This document shows positions 9,447 to 17,738 of a stretch of DNA of 64,000 bases, piece by piece (within the stretch, counting starts at the first letter, position 1; each line of letters starts with the position of its first letter). A program made the position numbers and the translations under genes. The notes beneath the pieces are model-generated. The model saw only the letters and a program-made list of their open reading frames with translations. It was not told where the DNA came from and did not search any database. The DNA is from GM7GCV1 sp965222065 (lineage in GTDB: Bacteria > Pseudomonadota > Gammaproteobacteria > Pseudomonadales > GM7GCV1), in contig OZ244933.1 in assembly GCA_965222065.1 (NCBI GenBank), positions 2,524,936 to 2,588,935 on the forward strand, read 5' to 3'.

Positions 9447-10787
9447 ATGGCTAGAAAATATTTCGGTACAGATGGTATACGTGGCACGGTAGGCAAGTTC
9501 CCCATTACTGCAGATTTCGTGATGAAACTAGGCTGGGCTGCCGGTAGGGTGCTCGCCGAGGAAACGGAAGGCCGCCGAATGGTGATTCTGGGCAAGGATA
9601 CCCGGGTTTCCGGCTACATGTTTGAGTCTGCATTACAGGCCGGATTGATCGCTTCTGGTGTTGAGGTGGGGCTTTTGGGGCCGATGCCTACCCCTGCCAT
9701 CGCCTACCTGACCCGCACATTCCAGGCGCGCGCTGGAATTGTGATCAGCGCCTCACACAATCCCTATTACGATAATGGCATCAAGTTTTTCTCCGCGGAC
9801 GGCTACAAGCTGGATGATTCCATTGAAGAGCGGATAGAGCAGATGATCGATCTAGAGTTTGAGACAGAATCATCGGAAAACCTCGGCCGTGCATTTCGGG
9901 TGTCAGATGCTGCCGGTCGCTATATCGAATACTGCAAAAGCACGCTGCCGCGTGGGCTGACCCTTGAGGGTACAAAAATCGTTGTCGATTGTGCTCACGG
10001 GGCAACTTATCATATTGCGCCCAAGGTTTTTGAAGAGCTCGGTGCGACCGTCAAGGTGATCGGCGCGGAGCCCAACGGTCGCAACATCAACCAGGAACGT
10101 GGCGCAACTCATACAGAGGCATTGCAAGCGGCAGTTGTCGACGAAAAGGCCGATATGGGGATTGCCTTTGATGGTGATGGGGATCGTGTTCAGTTTGTAG
10201 ATCGTCACGGAAACAAGGTGGATGGAGACCAACTGCTATACATCATCGCTTCCCACATGCACTCACAGGGAGAATTGACGGGTATTGTGGGAACGCTCAT
10301 GAGTAATTTTGGCCTTGAAAAGGCCATGCAAAACCAGGGCATTGATTTCTATCGTGCCAAAGTAGGGGATCGCTACGTTATTGAAGCCATGAGGCAAAAT
10401 GGCTTTCCCTTGGGTGGTGAATCTTCGGGACATATTATCTGCGCCCAGTACGGAACCACAGGCGATGGTATTGTCGCAGCCTTGCAGGTTCTGGCGGCCC
10501 TGGATCAGATGGGAAAAACCCTGGAAGAGTCACTGGATTCCCTGAAAAACTTTCCGCAAGTACTGGTGAATGTTCCCCTGACAGCGCAGATAAAGGATAT
10601 AAACCATAGCGACGTACAGAACGCTGTGGAAAATGCTGAAAAACAGCTGGGTAATAAGGGGCGTGTGTTATTGAGACCCTCCGGTACCGAGCCACTGGTT
10701 CGAGTGATGGTGGAGGGTGAAGACGCGAGACTCGTGGAGCAGCTGGCAAACTCAATCGCCGATTCCGTGCGAACGGCTCTGTGCTGA
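9447..10787 (+). CDS. glmM: Phosphoglucosamine mutase
   Basis: GlmM converts glucosamine-6-phosphate to glucosamine-1-phosphate for UDP-GlcNAc, feeding peptidoglycan and LPS. The 446 residues show FGTDGIRG at the N-terminus, the phosphoserine loop ISASHNP with Ser 103, and the metal loop DGDGDRV. They also show the sugar-binding GGESSGH and the phosphate-binding RPSGTEPLVRVMVEG. The order ftsH-folP-glmM is the standard gammaproteobacterial one; the gap to folP is 25 bp. Confidence 0.97.
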   Translation: MARKYFGTDGIRGTVGKFPITADFVMKLGWAAGRVLAEETEGRRMVILGKDTRVSGYMFESALQAGLIASGVEVGLLGPMPTPAIAYLTRTFQARAGIVISASHNPYYDNGIKFFSADGYKLDDSIEERIEQMIDLEFETESSENLGRAFRVSDAAGRYIEYCKSTLPRGLTLEGTKIVVDCAHGATYHIAPKVFEELGATVKVIGAEPNGRNINQERGATHTEALQAAVVDEKADMGIAFDGDGDRVQFVDRHGNKVDGDQLLYIIASHMHSQGELTGIVGTLMSNFGLEKAMQNQGIDFYRAKVGDRYVIEAMRQNGFPLGGESSGHIICAQYGTTGDGIVAALQVLAALDQMGKTLEESLDSLKNFPQVLVNVPLTAQIKDINHSDVQNAVENAEKQLGNKGRVLLRPSGTEPLVRVMVEGEDARLVEQLANSIADSVRTALC

Positions 10788-10884
10788 TCCATGATGTTGG
10801 AATCCCCTCCAGGCCGCATTCTTGGCTTGAGCGTGTGAATCATCTCCGTTACCATTTGCGCCCTTTTTAAAGAGCCTTGGGCAA

Positions 10885-11643
10885 ATGCGGTCGCGTGTTG
10901 TCATAGCAAACTGGAAGATGCATGGGTCATCGGCTTTTTTGGCAGAGATGGCTGCCGGATTGAATGCCGAACAGGATCTGGGGGCGACGGGTCAGGTCGT
11001 CATATGTCCACCGTCAGTTTACGTGCAACCCCTAAGGCAATTGCTAAAGGATTCCTACGGTGTTGGCGCCCAAAATGTAAATGATGCCGACGAAGGTGCA
11101 TATACCGGTGAAATCAGTGCGTCGATGTTGGTCGATAGTGGTTGTGACTGGGTTCTGGTCGGGCACTCGGAGCGTCGGCAGTATTACGCTGAGTCAAATG
11201 ACTGGATAGCGAAAAAGGCAGGCTCGGCGTTGTCTGCGGGCATAAACTCCGTGTTATGCATCGGCGAGACACTTGCAGAGCGCCAGCAGGGCAAGGCGGA
11301 ACAGGTTGTTTCCAGTCAACTGAATCCCTTGCTGCAACTGGAAGGAATCGAGAAGCGGGCAGGCCAGCTCTTTATTGCCTATGAGCCGGTTTGGGCGATA
11401 GGCACAGGCGAAACAGCGTCGCCGGAGCAGGCACAGGAGATGCACGCGTTTATTCGTTCCTTGCTGCCCGGTGAATTAAAGAATGTGGCAATCCTCTATG
11501 GAGGCAGCGTAAAGCCGGAAAATGCGGCCGAGCTTTTTGCCCAGGATGATATTGACGGCGGGCTTATTGGTGGAGCCTCGCTGGTATTGGAACAGTTTGT
11601 AGATATATGTCGTGCGATGCCAGTTACTGGCAGCACCACTTAA
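10885..11643 (+). CDS. tpiA: Triosephosphate isomerase
   Basis: A TIM-barrel enzyme interconverting dihydroxyacetone phosphate and glyceraldehyde-3-phosphate. At 252 residues it has the canonical N-terminal NWKMHG (Asn and catalytic Lys 11), VGHSERR with His 94, YEPVWAIGTG with general base Glu 167 and flexible loop 6, and the phosphate-binding YGGSVKPENA and GLIGGASL. A 97-bp gap separates it from glmM. The start is followed directly by RSRVVIANWK, so the choice is secure. The SD is weak. secG follows after 13 bp. Confidence 0.97.
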   Translation: MRSRVVIANWKMHGSSAFLAEMAAGLNAEQDLGATGQVVICPPSVYVQPLRQLLKDSYGVGAQNVNDADEGAYTGEISASMLVDSGCDWVLVGHSERRQYYAESNDWIAKKAGSALSAGINSVLCIGETLAERQQGKAEQVVSSQLNPLLQLEGIEKRAGQLFIAYEPVWAIGTGETASPEQAQEMHAFIRSLLPGELKNVAILYGGSVKPENAAELFAQDDIDGGLIGGASLVLEQFVDICRAMPVTGSTT

Positions 11644-11656
11644 AGAGAGAGAGTTA

Positions 11657-12064
11657 ATGGATACATTGGTAACAGTCGTTCACTTTATTACGGCTTTTTT
11701 GATGATTGCACTCATTTTGATGCAGCAAGGTAAAGGGGCTGATATGGGTGCTTCATTTGGCGGTGGCGGTTCGCAGACTGTCTTCGGCAGCAGTGGCGGA
11801 GGATCGTTTTTCGGCAAACTGACCGCGATTCTTGCGGTGGTTTTCTTTGTGACCAGCCTGGGACTGGCACTTTTTGCCAAGAATGATTCCGGGCTAAGAA
11901 TGCAATCGGATCTTCCTGTTCTGGAGTCAATCCAGGTTCAGCAGCAGAATCTGGAGGCGGATGTACCGGAAATGCCCGCGGATGAGTCTGGAACTGAAGA
12001 AATTCCTACATCACCCGCAACGGATGATGTAGAATCGCCGACCCTCGAGATGCCCACCGAATAA
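11657..12064 (+). CDS. secG: Preprotein translocase subunit SecG
   Basis: A small inner-membrane partner of SecYE that improves protein translocation. ATG 11657 follows a strong GAGAGAG purine run; an upstream in-frame ATG at 11612 lies inside tpiA and is unlikely. The 135 residues have a first membrane helix (about 3-22) and the conserved LMQQGKGADMGASFGGGGSQ cytoplasmic loop. A second helix (about 52-73) follows, then a 60-residue Glu/Pro/Thr-rich tail longer than that in E. coli (110 residues). It sits between tpiA and tRNA-Leu, the common arrangement. Confidence 0.95.
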   Translation: MDTLVTVVHFITAFLMIALILMQQGKGADMGASFGGGGSQTVFGSSGGGSFFGKLTAILAVVFFVTSLGLALFAKNDSGLRMQSDLPVLESIQVQQQNLEADVPEMPADESGTEEIPTSPATDDVESPTLEMPTE

Positions 12065-12083
12065 CGGGCAGATCGAATCCCTC

Positions 12084-12168
12084 GCCCAGGTGGTGGAATT
12101 GGTAGACACGCTATCTTGAGGGGGTAGTGGCGCAAGCCGTGCCGGTTCAAGTCCGGCCCTGGGCACCA
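12084..12168 (+). tRNA. tRNA-Leu (anticodon GAG), CCA encoded
   Basis: The acceptor arms GCCCAGG and CCTGGGC pair perfectly and are followed by ACCA. The anticodon stem is CTATC/GGTAG with loop TTGAGGG, putting anticodon GAG at 12118-12120. The long variable arm and T-loop GGTTCAAGTCC fit class II tRNA-Leu. It starts 19 bp after secG, as in E. coli leuU. Confidence 0.97.
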
Positions 12169-12175
12169 AACACTG

Positions 12176-12207
12176 AGCTCTCGCAAGGCAACTTGTGGGA
12201 GCTTTTT
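12176..12207 (+). terminator. Terminator of tRNA-Leu (copy 1 of 3)
   Basis: A 12-bp stem AGCTCTCGCAAG/CTTGTGGGAGCT (two G-T wobbles) closes a GCAA tetraloop and is followed by TTTTT. The same hairpin recurs at 12332-12363 and 12513-12544. Confidence 0.9.
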
Positions 12208-12240
12208 AGTTTAGGGTTTAATCATATTCGCCAGACTAAT

Positions 12241-12363
12241 CCGGCCTTCAGCCTGGGGCTTTCGGCGTTCACCGGGCGAAAGCCGTACTTTCGCTTGTTC
12301 CGGTTCACCCAGCCCTGGGCACCAAACACTGAGCTCTCGCAAGGCAACTTGTGGGAGCTTTTT
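12241..12363 (+). repeat. tRNA-Leu tail/terminator module, copy 2
   Basis: A GC-rich palindromic segment (8-bp stem 12257-12264/12277-12284) leads into CCGGTTCA. Then come CCCTGGGCACCA (12313-12324), matching the tRNA-Leu 3' acceptor end with CCA, and the same flanking bases and terminator hairpin (12332-12363). After the terminator about 16 bp (TTTAATCATATTCGCC) also repeat. No functional tRNA can form because the 5' acceptor, D and anticodon arms are absent. Confidence 0.85.
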
Positions 12364-12421
12364 AGTTTAGGGGTTTAATCATATTCGCCGGAGCTATTTA
12401 TATACTGAATACTGATATAGG

Positions 12422-12544
12422 CCGGCCTTCAGCCTGGGGCTTTCGGCGTTCACCGGGCGAAAGCCGTGCTTTCGCTTGTTCCGGTTCACCCAGCCCTGGG
12501 CACCAAACACTGAGCTCTCGCAAGGCAACTTGCGGGAGCTTTTT
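12422..12544 (+). repeat. tRNA-Leu tail/terminator module, copy 3
   Basis: A near-identical second copy of the module at 12241-12363 (offset 181 bp): palindrome, CCGGTTCA, tRNA-Leu 3' end with CCA, terminator. One terminator wobble is restored (CTTGCGGGAGCT instead of CTTGTGGGAGCT), keeping the stem. The remaining 257 bp up to the permease gene show no gene or clear promoter. Confidence 0.85.
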
Positions 12545-12801
12545 ACTTTTAGGACCTCTATTTATTCGCTTGTGCTATTCAGTTCGCAATTCACATACGC
12601 CACCCTTTAACCTGAGTCTTTCGACGCTTGTTCTGGTCAGGCATAAATAAAAAAACTGCAATTAAGTGCTAACTTATTCCAAAGGTTGATAAGTAGACGA
12701 ACGGCGCTATCCGGTTTATTCTGCCTGCACATTTTATACAGCACTAAACGGGTAATACCTATTACCTAAATTCACTGAAAAATAATAACTAGGAACGTCA
12801 G

Positions 12802-14499
12802 ATGTCACCCGGTCTTCTCGCCTTATTGGCTTTTACACCTATTCTGCTGGCAGGGATTTTACTTATTGGATTGCGCTGGCCTGCCAAGCGCTCCATGCCG
12901 ATTGTGTACGTTGTCACAGTGATCATTGGCATGTCGGCATGGGATATGTCCCTTAACCGTATTTTGGCCTCCACCATACAGGGGCTGAGCATCACCATTG
13001 GTCTGCTGTGGATTATTTTCGGGGCTATTTTACTCCTGAATACACTCAAGCACTCCGGTGGTATTAGCGCCATTCGGGCGGGGTTTACCAGCATCAGCCC
13101 CGACCGTCGTGTTCAGGCTATTATCATTGCCTGGCTGTTTGGCTGTTTTATCGAAGGCGCTTCGGGCTTTGGTACACCTGCGGCTATTGCTGCTCCGCTA
13201 CTGGTTGCAATCGGCTTTCCGGCCATGGCCGCCGTTATGCTGGGTATGATGGTCCAAAGTACCCCGGTATCTTTTGGTGCGGTAGGTACCCCGATTATTG
13301 TCGGGGTGAACACCGGTCTGGATAGAGCCAGCGTGACCGAAAGACTGGAGTCAGTCGGTTCTAACTGGGATACTTATTTACAGTTGATCACCTCGGATGT
13401 AGCCATTATCCACGCCATTGTGGGCGTGGTTATGCCCCTCTTTATGGTGATGATGATGACCCGCTTCTTTGGCAAGAACCGAAGCTGGCGCGAGGGTCTT
13501 GAGGTATTACCCTTTGCCCTGTTTGCCGGGGTATCCTTCGTCGTTCCCTATGCCATTACCGGGGTTGTTTTGGGGCCTGAGTTCCCGTCGTTACTGGGCG
13601 GTTTGATTGGCCTTGCCATCGTAACCACCGCGGCCAGAAAAGGTTTCCTTTTGCCGAAGAGCAACTGGGATTTTGCGCCAAGTGATGAATGGCCTTCAGA
13701 GTGGCTGGGCACGATCGAAATGAAACTGGACGATCTGACCAAAAAACCCATGAGCTCGCTCATGGCCTGGCTGCCCTATGTCCTTGTGGGTGTGGTTCTG
13801 GTTATCAGCCGCACTGTGACCCCCGTCAGGGAGGCGCTGACGTCGGTATCTTTTGCCGCCACTGATATCCTTGGAGAAGCAGGCATCAATGGTAGCTTCG
13901 AGCCCCTGTATTTGCCTGGCGGCATTCTGGTTATGGTCGTGATTGCCACCTTTTTTATTCATCGTATGCAGGTAAAAGATCTGACAGCCGCCCTGGGCGA
14001 GTCCGGTGGCGTGGTTCTCCGTGCAGGTTTTGTGTTGCTGTTTACCGTACCTATGGTCCGTATTTTGATTAACTCCGGAGGCAATATGGCAGGGCTGCCC
14101 AGTATGCCTATTGTCATGGCCGCCTGGGTGGCAGATAGCGTGGGTGGCATTTATCCCCTGTTGGCACCTGCTGTGGGGGCCATGGGAGCATTCCTGGCTG
14201 GGTCAAATACCGTTTCCAACATGATGTTTGCCCAGTTCCAGTTTGGGGTTGCCGAAGGATTGGGCCTGTCGACCGCGCTGATTGTAGCCGTTCAGGCTGT
14301 TGGTGCAGCGGCAGGTAATATGGTCGCTATCCATAACGTGGTTGCCGCTTCTGCTACCGTGGGACTGTTGGGTAAGGAAGGGCAGACCCTGCGCAAAACC
14401 ATCTGGCCAGCGATGTATTACATTCTGGGTACTGGCCTGGTAGCGCTGATTGCGTTATATATACTCGGTGTGACAGACCCATTGATGGGAGCTCCCTGA
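12802..14499 (+). CDS. L-lactate/glycolate permease family transporter
   Basis: A 565-residue inner-membrane symporter of the LldP/GlcA (LctP) family, which moves lactate or glycolate with protons. It has about 12-14 hydrophobic segments. The family signature region is around FIEGASGFGTPAAIAAPLLVA, and a C-terminal half repeat includes GAFLAGSNTVSNMMF. The length equals E. coli GlcA and LldP. With glcDEF, glcG and glcB nearby, glycolate uptake (GlcA-like) is the best guess, but lactate cannot be excluded. It is the first gene after the tRNA-Leu repeats and is probably transcribed alone. A long gap follows. Confidence 0.9.
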   Translation: MSPGLLALLAFTPILLAGILLIGLRWPAKRSMPIVYVVTVIIGMSAWDMSLNRILASTIQGLSITIGLLWIIFGAILLLNTLKHSGGISAIRAGFTSISPDRRVQAIIIAWLFGCFIEGASGFGTPAAIAAPLLVAIGFPAMAAVMLGMMVQSTPVSFGAVGTPIIVGVNTGLDRASVTERLESVGSNWDTYLQLITSDVAIIHAIVGVVMPLFMVMMMTRFFGKNRSWREGLEVLPFALFAGVSFVVPYAITGVVLGPEFPSLLGGLIGLAIVTTAARKGFLLPKSNWDFAPSDEWPSEWLGTIEMKLDDLTKKPMSSLMAWLPYVLVGVVLVISRTVTPVREALTSVSFAATDILGEAGINGSFEPLYLPGGILVMVVIATFFIHRMQVKDLTAALGESGGVVLRAGFVLLFTVPMVRILINSGGNMAGLPSMPIVMAAWVADSVGGIYPLLAPAVGAMGAFLAGSNTVSNMMFAQFQFGVAEGLGLSTALIVAVQAVGAAAGNMVAIHNVVAASATVGLLGKEGQTLRKTIWPAMYYILGTGLVALIALYILGVTDPLMGAP

Positions 14500-14749
14500 G
14501 CTAGCCAAGTGGCCTGATCAGCAGTCTGGTCAGGCCAGCGGAGCTTTCAGCAGATTCCCCATTTGAACTGTGGGTTCGATGGGCTGGCATCATCCAGGAT
14601 GCTATGAAGCCTGTAGTTACTGTTGACTACAGGTAGAATTTATCCTCGCCCATGAATGTCATTAAGAAATAATCTGAATAAAAATATTCGGGAAAAATTT
14701 GCCCCGGAATATATAAATCTTCCAGAAACCAACGTATCAGGAGACAGCT
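14500..14749. other. Non-coding gap with two inverted repeats
   Basis: Between the permease and hyi there is no gene. Two 8-bp-stem inverted repeats are visible: TGGCCTGA/TCAGGCCA at 14510-14537 (possible end of the permease transcript, no T-run) and CCTGTAGT/ACTACAGG at 14610-14633 (possible operator). CAGGAG precedes the hyi ATG. Confidence 0.4.
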
Positions 14750-15526
14750 ATGCCAAAATTCGCCGCCAACTTATCGATGTTATTTACTGAGGTGGACTTC
14801 CTCAGTCGTTTTGAAAAAGCCAAAAATGCGGGCTTTAAGGGCGTTGAATACTTGCTTCCCTACGACTATCCGGTAGAGGATGTGGTTGAAGCCTTGCAAA
14901 GCAATGGCCTGACACAGGTCCTGTTTAACCTGCCTTCTGGCGATATGCCTAATGGAGAGCGGGGAATTGCCTGTCTCCCGGACCGGATAGACGAATTTCG
15001 GCAAGGTGTTGACCAGGCCATTACCTATGCCAAGGCATTAAATTGCCAACAGCTGAACTGTTTGGCAGGAAAGGTGCCCGAAGGCTTAAGCCATAGCGAA
15101 ACGCACCAGGTGTTTGTCGACAATCTTCGCTTTGCAGCAGACAAGTTGGCCGCAGAAAATATTACCTTGCTGGTCGAGATGATCAACACCAAGGATGTTC
15201 CGGGCTTCTTCCTGAAAACCACAGCTCAGGCCCTGAGTATCCTTGAGGAAGTGAACCATCCAAACATCAAGATTCAATACGATATTTACCATATGCAAAG
15301 AATGGAAGGCGAGCTGGCAAATACCATGAAAGCCAACATTGATAACATCAGGCATATGCAACTGGCCGATAACCCGGGACGTCACGAGCCGGGCACAGGT
15401 GAGATTAACTACTCATTTCTGTTCGATTTTATCGACCAGCTTCCCTATGACGGCTGGATCGGCTGTGAATATGCCCCGGCTGCAGGCACTGAAGAAGGCC
15501 TCGGCTGGCTAAAAGACTATCTATAA
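14750..15526 (+). CDS. hyi: Hydroxypyruvate isomerase
   Basis: A 258-residue TIM-barrel protein of the Hyi/OtnI family, which interconverts hydroxypyruvate and tartronate semialdehyde. It begins KFAANLSMLFTEVDFL, the family N-terminus. Metal and catalytic residues are recognisable in LLVEMINTKDVPGFF (Glu), IQYDIYHMQRMEG (Asp and His), HMQLADNPGRHEPGTGEI, and GCEYAP (Glu). CAGGAG lies 7-8 nt upstream. The next gene, 53 bp on, is the matching reductase, forming a two-gene unit. OtnI (2-oxo-tetronate isomerase) is a close relative, but no otn partners are present. Confidence 0.93.
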   Translation: MPKFAANLSMLFTEVDFLSRFEKAKNAGFKGVEYLLPYDYPVEDVVEALQSNGLTQVLFNLPSGDMPNGERGIACLPDRIDEFRQGVDQAITYAKALNCQQLNCLAGKVPEGLSHSETHQVFVDNLRFAADKLAAENITLLVEMINTKDVPGFFLKTTAQALSILEEVNHPNIKIQYDIYHMQRMEGELANTMKANIDNIRHMQLADNPGRHEPGTGEINYSFLFDFIDQLPYDGWIGCEYAPAAGTEEGLGWLKDYL

Positions 15527-15579
15527 ATTCATTTACGAAACGCATTAACGAAGAACACTATTACCAGGAGGACATCCAG

Positions 15580-16467
15580 ATGAGTCATATTGGTTTTATC
15601 GGTACCGGTATCATGGGCCAACCAATGGCAGCCAACCTGCAAAAAGCGGGTCACACGCTATATTTTTCCGAGCACTACAAAGCCGTACCAGAAGCACTGG
15701 TGGCAGAAGGAGGCGTTGTTTGCGCGACACCCCAGGAAGTTGCCGAAAAAGCGGAATTCATCATCACCATCGTCCCTGACACCCCTCATGTCGAGGAAGT
15801 GCTTTTTGGGGAATCAGGTGTTGCCGGCGGTTTGTCTGCCGGAAAAGTGGTGATAGATATGAGTTCCATATCGCCCATGGCCACCAAGGAATTCGCCAAG
15901 CGAATTGAAGAGACCGGTGCAGCCTATCTGGACGCACCCGTATCGGGTGGTGAAGTTGGCGCAATCAATGCGGCACTTACCATTATGGTGGGCGGCAGTG
16001 AAGAAACCTTCGCAAAAGCCAAACCATTGTTTGAATGCATGGGCAAAAACATCACGCTGGTGGGCGGTAATGGCGATGGCCAAACCTGCAAGGTGGCCAA
16101 CCAGATTATCGTTGCACTAAATATTGAAGCCGTGAGCGAGGCCTTGCTGTTTGCCTCAAAGGCAGGTGCAGACCCGGCCAAAGTCAGGGAAGCACTGATG
16201 GGCGGCTTTGCTTCTTCCAAGATTCTGGAAGTTCACGGAGAGCGCATGATCAAGGGCACCTTTGATCCGGGCTTCAAAATTCGTTTGCACCAAAAGGATT
16301 TAAACCTGGCACTGGACGGTGCCCGTCAGTTGCAATTGAACCTGCCCAATACAGCCGGTGCTCAAGAGCTGTTTAATACCTGTGCGGCCCTGGGTGGCAG
16401 TGACTGGGATCATTCAGCGATGGTCAAGGCCCTGGAGCACATGGGTAACCACGACATACGCAAGTAA
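15580..16467 (+). CDS. glxR: Tartronate semialdehyde reductase (2-hydroxy-3-oxopropionate reductase)
   Basis: A 295-residue NAD(P)H-dependent beta-hydroxyacid dehydrogenase that reduces tartronate semialdehyde to D-glycerate. It has the N-terminal Rossmann motif GFIGTGIMGQPMAANL, the substrate loop DAPVSGGEVGA, the catalytic-Lys region GQTCKVANQII, and the C-terminal helix motif HQKDLNLAL. GGAGG precedes the start. It is paired with hyi. It could equally serve glucarate/galactarate breakdown (the GarR role), whose dehydratases lie 9-11 kb downstream. The 3' end converges on glcF with a 44-bp gap and no clear terminator. Confidence 0.93.
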   Translation: MSHIGFIGTGIMGQPMAANLQKAGHTLYFSEHYKAVPEALVAEGGVVCATPQEVAEKAEFIITIVPDTPHVEEVLFGESGVAGGLSAGKVVIDMSSISPMATKEFAKRIEETGAAYLDAPVSGGEVGAINAALTIMVGGSEETFAKAKPLFECMGKNITLVGGNGDGQTCKVANQIIVALNIEAVSEALLFASKAGADPAKVREALMGGFASSKILEVHGERMIKGTFDPGFKIRLHQKDLNLALDGARQLQLNLPNTAGAQELFNTCAALGGSDWDHSAMVKALEHMGNHDIRK

Positions 16468-16511
16468 GCCTGTATCCAAAGGGCCAGAGTATGCAGGGCC
16501 CGGAGCTGGAA

Positions 16512-17732
16512 TTAGTCCAGTGACGGGTCCAGCAGCTCCACCCAGTGTTTGACCGGCGTATCGGTGGCCGTCTGGATGTGCATTTGGCAGCCGATATTGG
16601 CCGTCGCTATTTGCTGGGGTGCATTGGCCGTCAAACCTTTCACTTTTTTCGCCAATATTTTTTGGCTGAGTTTCGGCTGTAATATGGAATAGGTGCCGGA
16701 CGAGCCACAGCATTGTCCGCCATCCTCCACAGGCACCAAATCTACCCCTGCATCAGCGAGCAGGCTTTCTACCTTTCCATTCAGGCCAAGCCCATGCTGG
16801 AGTGTACAGGGGCAATGAAAGGCCGTTTTTAATGCTGGTTTGTGTTGCGCTTTTAATCTGGAAAGGTCTTCTTCCGCGAGGACCTCACTGATGTCTTCAG
16901 CCATGGCGCTGACTTTCATGGCTTTCTCTGCGTATTCGGGATCTTTGCCCAGGTAACGACCATAGTTCTTGACCATCAGGCTGCAGGCGGAAGCGTTGAC
17001 AATAATTTTTTCTGCACCCGCTTCGATGTCTGGCCACCAGGCGTCAATATTTCTGCGCATTTGATCCAGAGCTTCTTCATGCTCGGAAAGATGATAGCTC
17101 AGGGCGCCACAGCAGCCTGCCTTGGGCGCAACTTTCACAGAAACGTCCAGTTTATCCAGCACACGAGCGATGGAGCCGTTGGTGTTGGGAGTGGTGGTCG
17201 GCACCACACAGCCGCCCAGTAACAGCATTTTTCGATCGTGTTGGGTGGTTGGCCAGGGTTTCTCTATCTGGCGAAGAGGTACTTTTTTAGCGATAGCCCT
17301 GGGAAGCAGGGGGCGCGTTATCTGGCCACAGCGTACAAAAAAACCAAAAAGGAATTGATTGGGGATCAGCTTTCTCAATGCCCAGCGAATCATTTTCCCG
17401 GGAACAGGACGCGGCTTTTGCTGTTCAATCAGGTGGTGACCGATATCGTACAACTTGCCGTATTGAACATTGGAAGGACAGGTGGTCTCGCAGTTTCGGC
17501 AGTTTAGGCAGGCATCCAGGTGCTTCAGGGTCAGCTCGCTGGCTTCGCCCGTTTCAAAAAACTGCTTCATTAAATAGATTCGTCCACGCGGCCCGTTGCG
17601 TTCATCGCGGGTTTCGCGATAAGTCGGGCAGGTCGCATTGCAAAAGCCGCAATGAACACAGCTGCGCAAAATTTCTTCGGCTTCTTTTGCCGTATCCGTT
17701 CCTATGAACTTTGAATGGATGGTGGTTTGCAT
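16512..17732 (-). CDS. glcF: Glycolate oxidase iron-sulfur subunit GlcF
   Basis: The electron-transfer subunit of the GlcDEF complex. At 406 residues it has two N-terminal 4Fe-4S clusters, CVHCGFCNATCP and CLNCRNCETTCPS. Two CCG-type cysteine-rich domains (LLGGCVVPTTTPN... KAGCCGALSYH; HCPCTLQHG... GGQCCGSSGTYS) follow and bind further redox centres. It is the last gene of the glcB-glcG-glcD-glcE-glcF set on the minus strand, 6 bp after glcE. Confidence 0.96.
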   Translation of the reverse strand: MQTTIHSKFIGTDTAKEAEEILRSCVHCGFCNATCPTYRETRDERNGPRGRIYLMKQFFETGEASELTLKHLDACLNCRNCETTCPSNVQYGKLYDIGHHLIEQQKPRPVPGKMIRWALRKLIPNQFLFGFFVRCGQITRPLLPRAIAKKVPLRQIEKPWPTTQHDRKMLLLGGCVVPTTTPNTNGSIARVLDKLDVSVKVAPKAGCCGALSYHLSEHEEALDQMRRNIDAWWPDIEAGAEKIIVNASACSLMVKNYGRYLGKDPEYAEKAMKVSAMAEDISEVLAEEDLSRLKAQHKPALKTAFHCPCTLQHGLGLNGKVESLLADAGVDLVPVEDGGQCCGSSGTYSILQPKLSQKILAKKVKGLTANAPQQIATANIGCQMHIQTATDTPVKHWVELLDPSLD

Positions 17733-17738
17733 ATCAAT

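Noticed and set aside
12127..12378. 83-codon plus-strand reading frame across tRNA-Leu and its repeats
   Set aside because: It lies over a tRNA gene and repeat modules, and its internal amino-acid repeat simply mirrors the DNA repeat.
12157..12544. Possible CRISPR array
   Set aside because: Only three copies, unequal spacing (156 and 181 bp), and the repeated unit is a tRNA tail with terminator; no cas genes.
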